From an uncultured Caulobacteraceae bacterium (GTDB lineage Bacteria > Pseudomonadota > Alphaproteobacteria > Caulobacterales > Aquidulcibacteraceae), in assembly GCA_902826145.1 (NCBI GenBank), contig CADEDT010000003.1, forward strand, positions 1 through 64,000: a stretch of 64,000 nucleotides of DNA, in the 5' to 3' direction. The notes beneath the pieces were generated by a model. The model saw only the letters and a program-made list of their open reading frames with translations, ran no database searches and had not been told where the DNA came from. How positions within the stretch are numbered: the first letter of the stretch is position 1; the number at the start of each line of letters is the position of its first letter. Positions 1-8,057 of the stretch are shown here, piece by piece. Position numbers and translations under genes: made by a program.

Positions 1-2089
1 GGATGATGTTGCGCATGCCGGCGGCGACGGTCGGATCGAACACGTTGCCGGTGGCTTCGAACATTTCCCACGTGTCGGCGTCCATCGTTTCCGACCAGAG
101 GTAGGAGTAGTAGCCGGCCGAGTAGGCGTCGCTCGAGAACAAGTGCCCGAACTGCGGCAGGCGGTGACGCATGGCGAGTTCGCGCGGCATGTTGATCGCG
201 GTGAGCGTCTCGCGCTCGAACGCATCCGGATCGGTGACCGGTTGCGCGCGATTGTGGAGCGCCATGTCGACGAGGGCGGACGACAGATATTCCACCGTCG
301 CGTAGCCTTGGTTGAAGGTCGCCGCACTATGAACGCGGTCGACCAGGGCCTGTGGCATCGGCTGGTTGGTTTGGTAGTGACGCGCAAACTGATCGAGGAT
401 CGGGCGCGACAGCACCCAGTGCTCGTGCACCTGGCTGGGATATTCGACGTAGTCACGCGGCACGTTGCCGAGACCCGGATAGTCGACTTCGGAGACCAGA
501 TAATGGATCGCGTGGCCGAACTCGTGGAAGAGCGTCTCCGCGTCATCCAGCGAGATCAAGACTGGTTGGCCCTCAGCGCCGCGCACGAAATTGTTGTTGT
601 TCGACGCTAGCGTCGTGATCGTCGGGCCGTTGAACGTTTCGTGCGAACGGTACGTGTTCATCCACGCGCCTGAACGCTTGCCGGCGCGGGCGAAGTAATC
701 GCCGTAGAAGAGGCCGCGGAAGGAGCCGTCACGATCGGTGACTTCCCACACGCGCACACTCGGCTCAAACACCGGCACCGTGCCAGTGATTTCGCGGAAC
801 GACAGGCCATAGAGCTGGTTGGCCATGTAGAACGACGCGTTGATCATATTGTTGAGCTCGAAGTACGGGCGGAGCTCATTCTGATCGAGGTTGTAGCGGT
901 CGCGGCGAACCTGCTCGGCGTAGTAGTTGTAGTCCCACGGCTCGATGGTGATGCTGGCGCGCTGGCGGTTGGCGATCGCCTGCATGTCGGCAACTTCCTC
1001 GTGCACGCGCGCAACGGCGGCTGGCCACACGCGCATCATCAGATCCTGCGCGCGCTCAGGCGTTTGCGCCATGGTGTCGGCCATGCGCAGATGGGCGTGG
1101 GTGGGGAAGCCCAGGATCTGCGCGCGCTCGGCGCGGAGACGCAGAATGTCGGCGATCACCGCGTTGGTGTCGTTGGCGTCACCGTTGTCACCGCGGCTCT
1201 TGAATGCCGTCCACACGCGCTGACGAAGCGCGCGGTTTGACGAGAACGTCAGGAACGGATCGACGCTCGAACGCGTGTTGACGACCGCCCACTGCCCGGC
1301 GTGGCCGCGTTCGGCAGCAGCGGCGGCAAGCGCTTCAACGATATTCGGCGGCAGGCCGGCAAGATCGCGGCGGTTGGTAATGAAGATCGCGGTGTTTTCG
1401 TCCGCCAACAGGCGACGGCCGAAATCGGCGAACTTTGTCGAGAGTTCTTCGTTGATAGCGCCGAGGCGGGCTTGTTGCTCCGGCGTGGCGGCAGCGCCCG
1501 CGCGCACGAACTGATCGCGCGTGCGTTCCAGCAGGCGCGTCTGGTGCGCGTTGAGGCCGAGGTTGGCGCGGCGCTCGTAGAGATCGTTGATGCGATTATA
1601 GAGCGGGCGGTTGAAGGTGATCGCATTGTAGGCGGCAGTGAGCTTCGGCGACCACTCGGCCTCGACCGTCTGGATCTGCTCGTTGCTGACGTTGTCGGTC
1701 ATCACGCCGAAGATCGTCGTCGCGCGATCGAGATGGCGGCCGCTATTCTGCATCGCGCCGATCGTGTTGTCGAAGGTCGGGCGTGCAGGGTTGTTGGCGA
1801 TCGCTTGCACTTCAGCTTCTTGCAGCTGGATGCCGAGTTCGAGCGCGGGGCCGACAAGTTCGGCTCGCGCTTGGTCCCATGGCGGCACGCCACCGTGATC
1901 ACCTGTCCATGGCTTCAGCAGCGGATCTTGGTTGGCTTGTGCGGTGAGGCGCGTAACGTCCGCTTGCGCGGTTTGGTAGGCGGCGGCGTCGCCGAAATTG
2001 GTGGCGGACGTCTCGGCGCCGGTGGTGGCGCAGGCTGCTAACATCGGAACACTCGCGGCAAGGCACACGGCCAAAAGCTGCTTCTTCAT
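1..2089 (-). CDS. dcp: M3 family metallopeptidase lipoprotein (peptidyl-dipeptidase Dcp-like), 3' end outside window
   Basis: The reverse strand is open from ATG at 2089 to the left edge (696 codons visible, stop not seen). The N-terminus MKKQLLAVCLAASVPMLAAC is a lipoprotein signal peptide with a LAAC lipobox, so the mature enzyme is probably anchored in the envelope. The zinc motif HEFGH lies at residues 522-526 (nt 512-526), with the long alpha-helical N-terminal half typical of M3 peptidases (thimet oligopeptidase/Dcp). The family cleaves short peptides, releasing dipeptides in the Dcp branch. Family membership is firm from the motif and overall pattern; the exact Dcp versus oligopeptidase A specificity is inferred. 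Confidence 0.93.
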   Translation of the reverse strand, partial: MKKQLLAVCLAASVPMLAACATTGAETSATNFGDAAAYQTAQADVTRLTAQANQDPLLKPWTGDHGGVPPWDQARAELVGPALELGIQLQEAEVQAIANNPARPTFDNTIGAMQNSGRHLDRATTIFGVMTDNVSNEQIQTVEAEWSPKLTAAYNAITFNRPLYNRINDLYERRANLGLNAHQTRLLERTRDQFVRAGAAATPEQQARLGAINEELSTKFADFGRRLLADENTAIFITNRRDLAGLPPNIVEALAAAAAERGHAGQWAVVNTRSSVDPFLTFSSNRALRQRVWTAFKSRGDNGDANDTNAVIADILRLRAERAQILGFPTHAHLRMADTMAQTPERAQDLMMRVWPAAVARVHEEVADMQAIANRQRASITIEPWDYNYYAEQVRRDRYNLDQNELRPYFELNNMINASFYMANQLYGLSFREITGTVPVFEPSVRVWEVTDRDGSFRGLFYGDYFARAGKRSGAWMNTYRSHETFNGPTITTLASNNNNFVRGAEGQPVLISLDDAETLFHEFGHAIHYLVSEVDYPGLGNVPRDYVEYPSQVHEHWVLSRPILDQFARHYQTNQPMPQALVDRVHSAATFNQGYATVEYLSSALVDMALHNRAQPVTDPDAFERETLTAINMPRELAMRHRLPQFGHLFSSDAYSAGYYSYLWSETMDADTWEMFEATGNVFDPTVAAGMRNII

Positions 2090-2293
2090 GGGACCCCCGA
2101 AAAACACTGTGGCGCCCGGCGTCAGACGCTCGGGCGGCGTTGGGGGTGATTTTGGCCGCTATGGGCCATGAGTAGCAAGGGCGGGGGGCGCCAGCGGGAC
2201 GAGAGCTATGCGTTTTGCGACGAATGGCGCTCCGGGGTTACGAGCGCGACCGTTGGCTGCTACGACCGCCCCTCAATCTCAGGGAGCGCCTTG

Positions 2294-2947
2294 ATGCGTC
2301 GTGCAGTTCTAGCTCTGGTTTCCGTGTGTGCGCTGGCGGCGTGTGGACAAAATGCCCAACAACAGGGTGCCGATGCTGGCGGCGGGCTGTTCCCGGACCT
2401 GACGCGCACCGCCTACCGCGCTGAGGCTAACCTCTCGAGCCAGGACGGTGACACAATCCCCGTCGTCATCATCCGCGACGGCCGCAAGATGCGCATGGAA
2501 TATAATGCTGCGCAGGGTGCGTCGACGATCATCGCCAATGGCGACACCGGCGAGAACTTCGTGATTACAACGCAGGGTGGGCGCACGTTGGCGATGCGCG
2601 CAAGCGGTCTTGATCAAGGTTTCACCGATCCGGCTGACGCCTGGCAGGGCGACCTTTCACAAAACGCGACGCGAACGGGAACGTGTTCGGTTGCTGGCGA
2701 GAATGGTGTTGAGTGGACCAAAACCACCGCCGAGGACGGCACTGACACCGTCTGTGTTACGGAGGACGGCATTATCCTGCGCGCGACAGATGATGGGCGT
2801 GTCGCTTGGGAGACAACCCAGGTTCAGCGAGGTCCACAGAGCGCGGATCTGTTCGTGCTTCCAGAGGGCGTCGAGGCTATGGATTTGGGCAATATGGGGG
2901 CCCTCATGAACGACGCCATAGAAGCGGCCAAACAACGGGGCAATTAG
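2294..2947 (+). CDS. Putative lipoprotein of unknown function, 217 aa
   Basis: A longer frame opens at 2168, but ATG 2294 is preferred. It has an AGGGAG ribosome-binding sequence at 2281-2286, and it starts directly with a lipoprotein signal (MRRAVLALVSVCALAAC) ending in a LAAC lipobox. The mature part begins with a Gln/Ala/Gly-rich linker and continues as a beta-rich domain with repeated short strands (GRKMRMEYN, GENFVITTQGGRTLAMR), resembling DUF4412/LolA-like periplasmic folds. No catalytic residues are evident. It is divergent from the M3 peptidase lipoprotein. Function not recognised. Confidence 0.75.
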   Translation: MRRAVLALVSVCALAACGQNAQQQGADAGGGLFPDLTRTAYRAEANLSSQDGDTIPVVIIRDGRKMRMEYNAAQGASTIIANGDTGENFVITTQGGRTLAMRASGLDQGFTDPADAWQGDLSQNATRTGTCSVAGENGVEWTKTTAEDGTDTVCVTEDGIILRATDDGRVAWETTQVQRGPQSADLFVLPEGVEAMDLGNMGALMNDAIEAAKQRGN

Positions 2948-3066
2948 GACTTTTCCCGCCCGCGGGGAGCCACTGCAATGTGGCGCCGCAAGGCGCCGCA
3001 AGCCGTTGTGCGTTGCCACACGGCGGGCTAAGGGTCGGGACTCGGGCAGGGACTGACGGACGCTAA

Positions 3067-4182
3067 ATGGTTAATATTACAGCAGCCGCTGCGTTTGCGC
3101 CCGAGTTGGCGTCTCGCGTCATGCGACTGCTGCCGCGCGAATTCCAGGACGCGTTCGTGCAGGCGCCCGACGTGTTCATGTTCTTCACGTCGATCTTCCT
3201 CGCCGCTGTTCTCGTCGCCGCGTTCTGGATGCTCACCGGCATGGGCAAGGCCAGCGGCATGGCGCGCGTGGCGCTGCGCGCGCAAGCGCTGAAGCGCACG
3301 AAGGATCACCGCGCTCTCGTACTCATCGCCGACATCGAAGGCGGCGGCGGTTTGCTGCGCCAGGAGATGAAGGAAGCGATCGAAGACAATTTCGGCATGT
3401 TCTCGTTCGAGCAGGATGTGCAGGTCGATCTCTTCCCGCTCAAAGTGAAGACGGTTTCGCCGCGCGCGCATCCGGAAACGCGCCGCCGCATCGCTGTCGA
3501 GGCTGGTGAAGCGCTTGAGCGCTCGGCTGCGGACGTGATCGTCTGGGGCAAGCGCAACATGCTCGGCAAGATCGATCTTCGGATCACGACGCTGCCCGGC
3601 TATGGCCGCACGCACGAGGTTCAGGATTTCCAACTTGGTTGGAAGACAGGCCGCCCTGATGAAGCCGTGCAGCGTGCGCTGGCGTTCGCGCTCGCGCGCA
3701 AAGCGCGCCCGGTGCTGCATCGCCCGCAGGACTATAAGCCTGAGCGTTTGCAGCCGATTGTCGAGTCGTTGGACAAGATGGTTGAGGCGCGGCCGGCTGA
3801 GATCAGCGAGAACCTACAGCTCGATATTCTTTCCGATTTTGCTTCGGGTGCGCTGAGCCTCGGCGAGCGTGGCGGCCACATCAAATGGCTGACGAAGGCG
3901 CTTGATGCGCGGCAGCGTTATCTTGATGCGGTTGATCGCACTACCGATCCGAGCGCGTGGGGCGCTGCGCAGCAGGAAATCGGCCGTGCGCTGACGGCTT
4001 TGGGCGAACGCGAAGGCGCGCGCGACAAGCTGGAAGAGGGCGCCTCGCGCCTGCGGCTGGCGATGGACGCGCTGCGTTCGACTGACTCACTGCAGCAGGC
4101 GGAAGTCGCGTTGCGCGCGTTGCAGCGTGCTGAACAAACGCTGCAGCAACGCCGCCGCGTCGGCCTGCGCTGGCCGGGTTAA
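3067..4182 (+). CDS. Hypothetical single-pass membrane protein with helical C-terminal region, 371 aa
   Basis: There is one clear transmembrane segment at about residues 36-58 (FFTSIFLAAVLVAAFWML), preceded by a short N-terminal part. The following 150 residues look like a mixed alpha/beta domain (RALVLIADIEGGGG onward). The C-terminal third is helical and TPR-like (LTKALDARQRYLDAV, ALTALGEREGARDKLEEGA). This suggests a cytoplasmic scaffold anchored in the inner membrane. The stop overlaps the stop of the convergent histidine kinase by three bases. No family is recognised with confidence. Confidence 0.75.
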   Translation: MVNITAAAAFAPELASRVMRLLPREFQDAFVQAPDVFMFFTSIFLAAVLVAAFWMLTGMGKASGMARVALRAQALKRTKDHRALVLIADIEGGGGLLRQEMKEAIEDNFGMFSFEQDVQVDLFPLKVKTVSPRAHPETRRRIAVEAGEALERSAADVIVWGKRNMLGKIDLRITTLPGYGRTHEVQDFQLGWKTGRPDEAVQRALAFALARKARPVLHRPQDYKPERLQPIVESLDKMVEARPAEISENLQLDILSDFASGALSLGERGGHIKWLTKALDARQRYLDAVDRTTDPSAWGAAQQEIGRALTALGEREGARDKLEEGASRLRLAMDALRSTDSLQQAEVALRALQRAEQTLQQRRRVGLRWPG

Positions 4183-6098
4183 TCCGGCGCGTCGAGCACG
4201 TCGCGCACGCGCTTAGCGAGATCCGCAATTCGGTAAGGTTTCGAAAGAAGCGGCGCGCCGGGCGCTACTTGTCCGCGATCTGCAAGCGCTTCTAGTGGAT
4301 AGCCTGACGTAAAGAGCACTTTGAGCGACGGTCGCATCTCGCGCGCGAGCGCGGCGAGATCCCAGCCGCTCATGCCGCCAGGCATCACGACATCGGTGAA
4401 TAGCAAATCCGGATCAGCGCCGCCGCGGAGCAAGCTGAGCGCTTCCGGGCCATCGCTGGCGACGATCACGCGATAGCCGACGCCTTCGAGCGTTGAAATG
4501 GCGTGGCTGCGCACGAACGGATCGTCTTCGACAACGAGGATTTTTTCATCTCCGCCGATTGCCTTCGTGTTCGACGAGCGCGGCAAAGCCGGTTCGGCGC
4601 CTTCGGCGATCGGCAAGTAAAGCCGTATGCTCGTGCCGAGGCCAATTTCCGAGTAGATCGAGACGTGGCCGTTCGATTGCTTGGCGAAACCGTACACCAT
4701 TGAAAGGCCGAGGCCCGAACCTTTGCCAACTTCCTTCGTCGTGAAGAACGGCTCGAACGCACGCTCAACAACGTCGCGAGGCATGCCGACGCCATCGTCG
4801 GTGACACTGATGCACACGTAGTGCCCAGCCTTAATGCCCGCGTCGCCGCCGAAAGCGCTGTTGTCGAGTTCGAGTTCAGTGGTGGTGAAGGTAAGCGTGC
4901 CGCCATTCGGCATTGCGTCTTGCGCGTTGAGCGACAGGTTCAGAAGCGCGGACTCAAGCTGTGCAGCATCAGCGAGCGCTACCACCGGCTTCGGCGAGGT
5001 GGCGACGTTGAGTTTTATGTCTTCGCGCAGCATGCGGCGCACCAAGGCGCGCATGCTCTCGACCAGCACATTGCAATCGATCACCGCCGGCTGCAGCACT
5101 TGGCGGCGGCTGAAGGCGAGCAGGCCGCGTGTAAGCTCGGCGCCGCGCTCGGCAGCCGCGGCGATCGTGTCGGCGAGTTGGCGCAGATCATCGCGCGCTT
5201 TGAGGCGCAAGCTCAGCGCTTCGGCGTTGCCGAGGATGACCGTGAGCAAATTGTTGAAATCGTGTGCGATGCCGCCCGAGAGTTGGCCGACCGTCTCCAT
5301 CTTCTGTGCCTGCACCAACTGCTCCTCAGTGCGCTTGCGACTGGTGAGATCGTGAATGATGCCAACGAAGATGGATTCGCCTTCTTGCTTGGCTTCGCCG
5401 ACGGAGAGGTCCATCGGAAAAATCGAACCGTCCTTGCGGAGTCCGTGTACTTCACGGCCGACGCCAATGATCTTTGCGGCGCTGGTTTCGCGATAGTTGG
5501 AGAGGTAGCCGTCGTGCTCCTGCCGATATGGCTCCGGCATCAACATGCGCACGTTTTGGCCAATAACGTCGTCAGCACGATAGCCGAACAAGCGCTCGCA
5601 GGCGGGATTGAACATCAGCACATGGCCGCGCGCGTTGATGAGAATGACGCCATCGACAGCGGTGTCCACCACGGTGCGCAATTGCTCGCCGCCCTCGCGC
5701 AGCGCCTTTTCCGCGGCTTTGCGTTCGGTGAGATCGCGAATGATGCCAACGAAGATCGGCAGGCCGTCTTCTTCGGCCTCGGCGACTGAGAGATCCATCG
5801 GAAACGTTGAGCCGCCGCGTTTCCGACCGAGCACCTCGCGGCCGATGCCGATGATCTTGCGCTCGCCAGTGTCCCGGTAGTTCTTGAGATAGTTGTCGTG
5901 CTCGACGCGATACGGCTCGGGCATCAGCATTTTTACGTTGCGCCCGATCACTTCGAACGACGCGTAGCCGAACAACCGTTCGCAGGCCGGATTGAACATC
6001 AGGATGACGCCCTGCGCGTCGATCAGGATCACGCCGTCAATCGCGGTGTCGATGACGGCGCGTAGACGCGACTGCTCGTGGGTCGCGTGCACTGTCAT
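4179..6098 (-). CDS. Hybrid sensor histidine kinase with two FixL-like PAS domains and a receiver domain, 639 aa
   Basis: Domains in order are PAS1 (about 8-125), PAS2 (about 135-255), HisKA with phospho-acceptor His279 in GGIAHDFNNLL, HATPase_c with a GKGSGLGLSMVYG G-box, and a C-terminal receiver (about 515-635) with a TDVVMPG phospho-Asp. Both PAS domains carry the FixL-type heme signature: His67 and Arg87 in PAS1, His195 and Arg215 in PAS2. The 20-residue spacing matches FixL His200/Arg220. Heme-based oxygen or redox sensing is therefore plausible but inferred. The start codon overlaps the stop of the upstream response regulator (TAATG), so the two are translationally coupled and probably form one phosphorelay. 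No nifA or fixK-like target lies nearby. Confidence 0.93.
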   Translation of the reverse strand: MTVHATHEQSRLRAVIDTAIDGVILIDAQGVILMFNPACERLFGYASFEVIGRNVKMLMPEPYRVEHDNYLKNYRDTGERKIIGIGREVLGRKRGGSTFPMDLSVAEAEEDGLPIFVGIIRDLTERKAAEKALREGGEQLRTVVDTAVDGVILINARGHVLMFNPACERLFGYRADDVIGQNVRMLMPEPYRQEHDGYLSNYRETSAAKIIGVGREVHGLRKDGSIFPMDLSVGEAKQEGESIFVGIIHDLTSRKRTEEQLVQAQKMETVGQLSGGIAHDFNNLLTVILGNAEALSLRLKARDDLRQLADTIAAAAERGAELTRGLLAFSRRQVLQPAVIDCNVLVESMRALVRRMLREDIKLNVATSPKPVVALADAAQLESALLNLSLNAQDAMPNGGTLTFTTTELELDNSAFGGDAGIKAGHYVCISVTDDGVGMPRDVVERAFEPFFTTKEVGKGSGLGLSMVYGFAKQSNGHVSIYSEIGLGTSIRLYLPIAEGAEPALPRSSNTKAIGGDEKILVVEDDPFVRSHAISTLEGVGYRVIVASDGPEALSLLRGGADPDLLFTDVVMPGGMSGWDLAALAREMRPSLKVLFTSGYPLEALADRGQVAPGAPLLSKPYRIADLAKRVRDVLDAPD

Positions 6099-6487
6099 TA
6101 GGGGGAACGGCGCGCCAGCATGGCGCGTTCGATCGTCGCTGCGAGCTCCTTAGCGCGGAACGGCTTGATCAACGTGGCGTCGGCGCCGAGATCGCGCGCA
6201 ACGTCACTGGTGTTTCGCCCGTCAATCTGTGCGGCGCCTGAGATCGCGATGATCGGCATGTGCGGCCACTGCGCGCGTGCCTCTGGGATGAATTGCGCGC
6301 CGCCGGCGCCGGGCATGTTCATGTCGGTGACGATAGCATGGACAAGTTCGCGATTGGCGATGTCGAAACCGGCGGCGGCGCCCGGCGCCGTAACAACTTC
6401 AAAGCCTGCGTCGCTCAAGCCTAGCGCCATTGCGTCTCGCACGAACATGTCGTCGTCGATCAGGCAGATACGCGCGCGCGCCGTCAT
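6098..6487 (-). CDS. Single-domain response regulator (CheY-like), 129 aa
   Basis: This is a stand-alone receiver domain. It has the acidic pocket ICLIDDD near residues 7-13, phospho-acceptor Asp55 in VTDMNMPG, the conserved Ser in AISGAA and the Lys in LIKPF. There is no output domain, so it likely shuttles phosphate or acts allosterically, in the manner of FixJ-less relays. It is the first gene of a two-gene operon with the downstream hybrid kinase, and TAATG overlap implies coupled translation. Confidence 0.92.
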   Translation of the reverse strand: MTARARICLIDDDMFVRDAMALGLSDAGFEVVTAPGAAAGFDIANRELVHAIVTDMNMPGAGGAQFIPEARAQWPHMPIIAISGAAQIDGRNTSDVARDLGADATLIKPFRAKELAATIERAMLARRSP

Positions 6488-6669
6488 GAGCAGCCGTCCA
6501 GAATCAACACAACTTAGACGGCAGTCCTATCAAATGAAAGACAAGACCGCCCACCTGCATTTTAGCGTATGCAGACTGCGAAGTAATCTTGATCGTGAAT
6601 ATTGAAAGAACGCGCGCGCCGACGACTATTCGGCGCGCGCTGATTGTTCCTTCGCTGAGCCTTTGTTTG

Positions 6670-7311
6670 CTACGCGACGCCAAGGCCGATCGGGCAGGCC
6701 ACCCCGGTTCCACCGATGCCGCAGTAGCCGTTCGGATTCTTGGCCAGATATTGCTGGTGATAGTCCTCAGCGTAGTAGAACTCCGGCGCATCGCGAAGTT
6801 CCGTTGTAATGGCGCCGTAACCAGCGGCGCGCAGCTTCTCACCGTAAGCCGTCAGTGCGGCTTCCGCGGCGCGCTTCTGCGCGTCCGACGTCGTGTAGAT
6901 CGCCGAACGATATTGCGTGCCGACATCGTTGCCTTGGCGCATGCCTTGAGTCGGGTCGTGGCTCTCGAAGAACATCTTGAGCAATTGCTCGTAGCTCACG
7001 ACCTTCGGGTCGAAGATCACGCGCACGACTTCGGTGTGGCCGGTGCGGCCGCTGCACACTTCTTCGTACGTCGGGTTCGGCGTGGTTCCGCCTGCGTAAC
7101 CTGACGACGTGCTCCACACGCCGGGCGTTTGCCAGAATTTGCGCTCCGCACCCCAGAAGCAGCCAAGCCCGAACACGGCCTCTTCGAGGCCCGCCGGGAA
7201 GGGCGGTTTCAGCGCGTTGCCGTTGACGAAATGCGTCGCCGACGTCGGGATCGGGGTGGAGCGGCCGGCGAGGACTTGGTCGGCGCTGGGCATGATTGTG
7301 GATCGGGCCAT
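6670..7311 (-). CDS. msrA: Peptide-methionine (S)-S-oxide reductase MsrA, 213 aa
   Basis: The catalytic GCFWG motif is at residues 50-54, with nucleophile Cys51. It is followed by the family hallmarks SGYAGG, TGHTEVV and SHDPTQ, and the [16 protein letters not shown] tail that includes the resolving-cysteine region. MsrA reduces methionine-S-sulfoxide in oxidised proteins using thioredoxin. The roughly 40-residue N-terminal extension before the core is common in alphaproteobacterial MsrA. It is a monocistronic gene. Confidence 0.96.
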   Translation of the reverse strand: MARSTIMPSADQVLAGRSTPIPTSATHFVNGNALKPPFPAGLEEAVFGLGCFWGAERKFWQTPGVWSTSSGYAGGTTPNPTYEEVCSGRTGHTEVVRVIFDPKVVSYEQLLKMFFESHDPTQGMRQGNDVGTQYRSAIYTTSDAQKRAAEAALTAYGEKLRAAGYGAITTELRDAPEFYYAEDYHQQYLAKNPNGYCGIGGTGVACPIGLGVA

Positions 7312-7350
7312 TAAGAACCTCGTTGGTTGGCGAGAATGTAGGTCGCCGCC

Positions 7351-7479
7351 ATGCTTTTCGCACCCCCGTCAGAGGAGAGTGTTTCGGATCAGTTTGGCGG
7401 CGGGACCGGTGAATACGGGGCTGCAGGCGTGCCGGTTACGATCCCTGCCGGTTGCGCCAAGCCGCAACCGCCGCCATAA
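7351..7479 (+). CDS. Possible small ORF, 42 aa, Pro/Gly-rich
   Basis: ATG 7351 opens a 42-codon frame ending at TAA 7477-7479, just before tRNA-Ser. The peptide is Gly/Pro-rich with the tail CAKPQPPP and has no recognisable domain. There is only a weak AGG upstream as a ribosome-binding site. It may be spurious; it is listed because the 183-bp gap between msrA and the tRNA otherwise holds nothing clear. Confidence 0.2.
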   Translation: MLFAPPSEESVSDQFGGGTGEYGAAGVPVTIPAGCAKPQPPP

Positions 7480-7494
7480 CCCGGCCCGCCGGAC

Positions 7495-7584
7495 GGACAG
7501 GTGGCCGAGTGGTTGAAGGCGCACGCCTGGAACGCGTGTGTAGGTGCAAGCCTACCGAGGGTTCGAATCCCTCTCTGTCCGCCA
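7495..7584 (+). tRNA. tRNA-Ser (anticodon GGA)
   Basis: The 90-nt gene folds as a class II tRNA. The acceptor stem pairs GGACAGG (7495-7501) with TCTGTCC, followed by G and an encoded CCA (7582-7584). The D-arm is GCCGAGTGGTTGAAGGC. The anticodon stem CACGC/GCGTG encloses loop CTGGAAC (7527-7533) with anticodon GGA at 7529-7531. A long variable arm and the T-arm GAGGGTTCGAATCCCTC complete it. It reads UCC and UCU serine codons. Confidence 0.96.
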
Positions 7585-7681
7585 CAATCCCGCATTTGGC
7601 ATTCGTCGTTCGGAGAAAACCGCCCCGGCGTACCCCTACAATACGCGCAGCGGCGTCGCCGCTCTGTAGGAGAAGTATTGT

Positions 7682-8020
7682 ATGGACCTGATTTCCAACT
7701 TGGCATCGACCGCCGGAATGCCGGTGGCTCAGTTTATGGCGACGGCGGGAGCCGCCGCCGGTTTTCTGGGTGGCCTCTGCTTGGCCTATGCCGGCGGCGA
7801 TGAACTTCGGGCGCATCGCATCGCGCTTGCCGCACTGGATTTGCAAGTCGCGACGCTGCGTGATCCGGGTCAAGACGTTGCGATTGTCACCGGCGTCGAT
7901 GTGCATCTGAGTCGGGGTCGTGCTGTGGCGGCCGTCATGACCACCATTGGTGTCGTCCTGCTCGGAGCATCGTTCGTCCTGACAGTGTTGGCGCTGCTCA
8001 GCGGTGGCGCCGGCCAATAG
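7682..8020 (+). CDS. Small membrane protein of unknown function, 112 aa
   Basis: ATG 7682 is preceded by AGGAG at 7669-7673, a good ribosome-binding site. Two hydrophobic segments are visible: residues about 18-40 ([20 protein letters not shown]) and about 82-107 ([20 protein letters not shown]). They are separated by a roughly 40-residue polar loop. No family is recognised. It converges on the metal-efflux operon with a 37-bp gap. Confidence 0.7.
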   Translation: MDLISNLASTAGMPVAQFMATAGAAAGFLGGLCLAYAGGDELRAHRIALAALDLQVATLRDPGQDVAIVTGVDVHLSRGRAVAAVMTTIGVVLLGASFVLTVLALLSGGAGQ

Positions 8021-8057
8021 CGTCGCAGCCGTGTGGCCGAGATATATTCGTGATCTC

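Noticed and set aside
1301..2041. 246-codon plus-strand frame
   Set aside because: It is antisense to the M3 peptidase, whose HEFGH motif and lipobox are clear.
4821..5789. 322-codon plus-strand frame
   Set aside because: It is the antisense shadow of the PAS-PAS histidine kinase.
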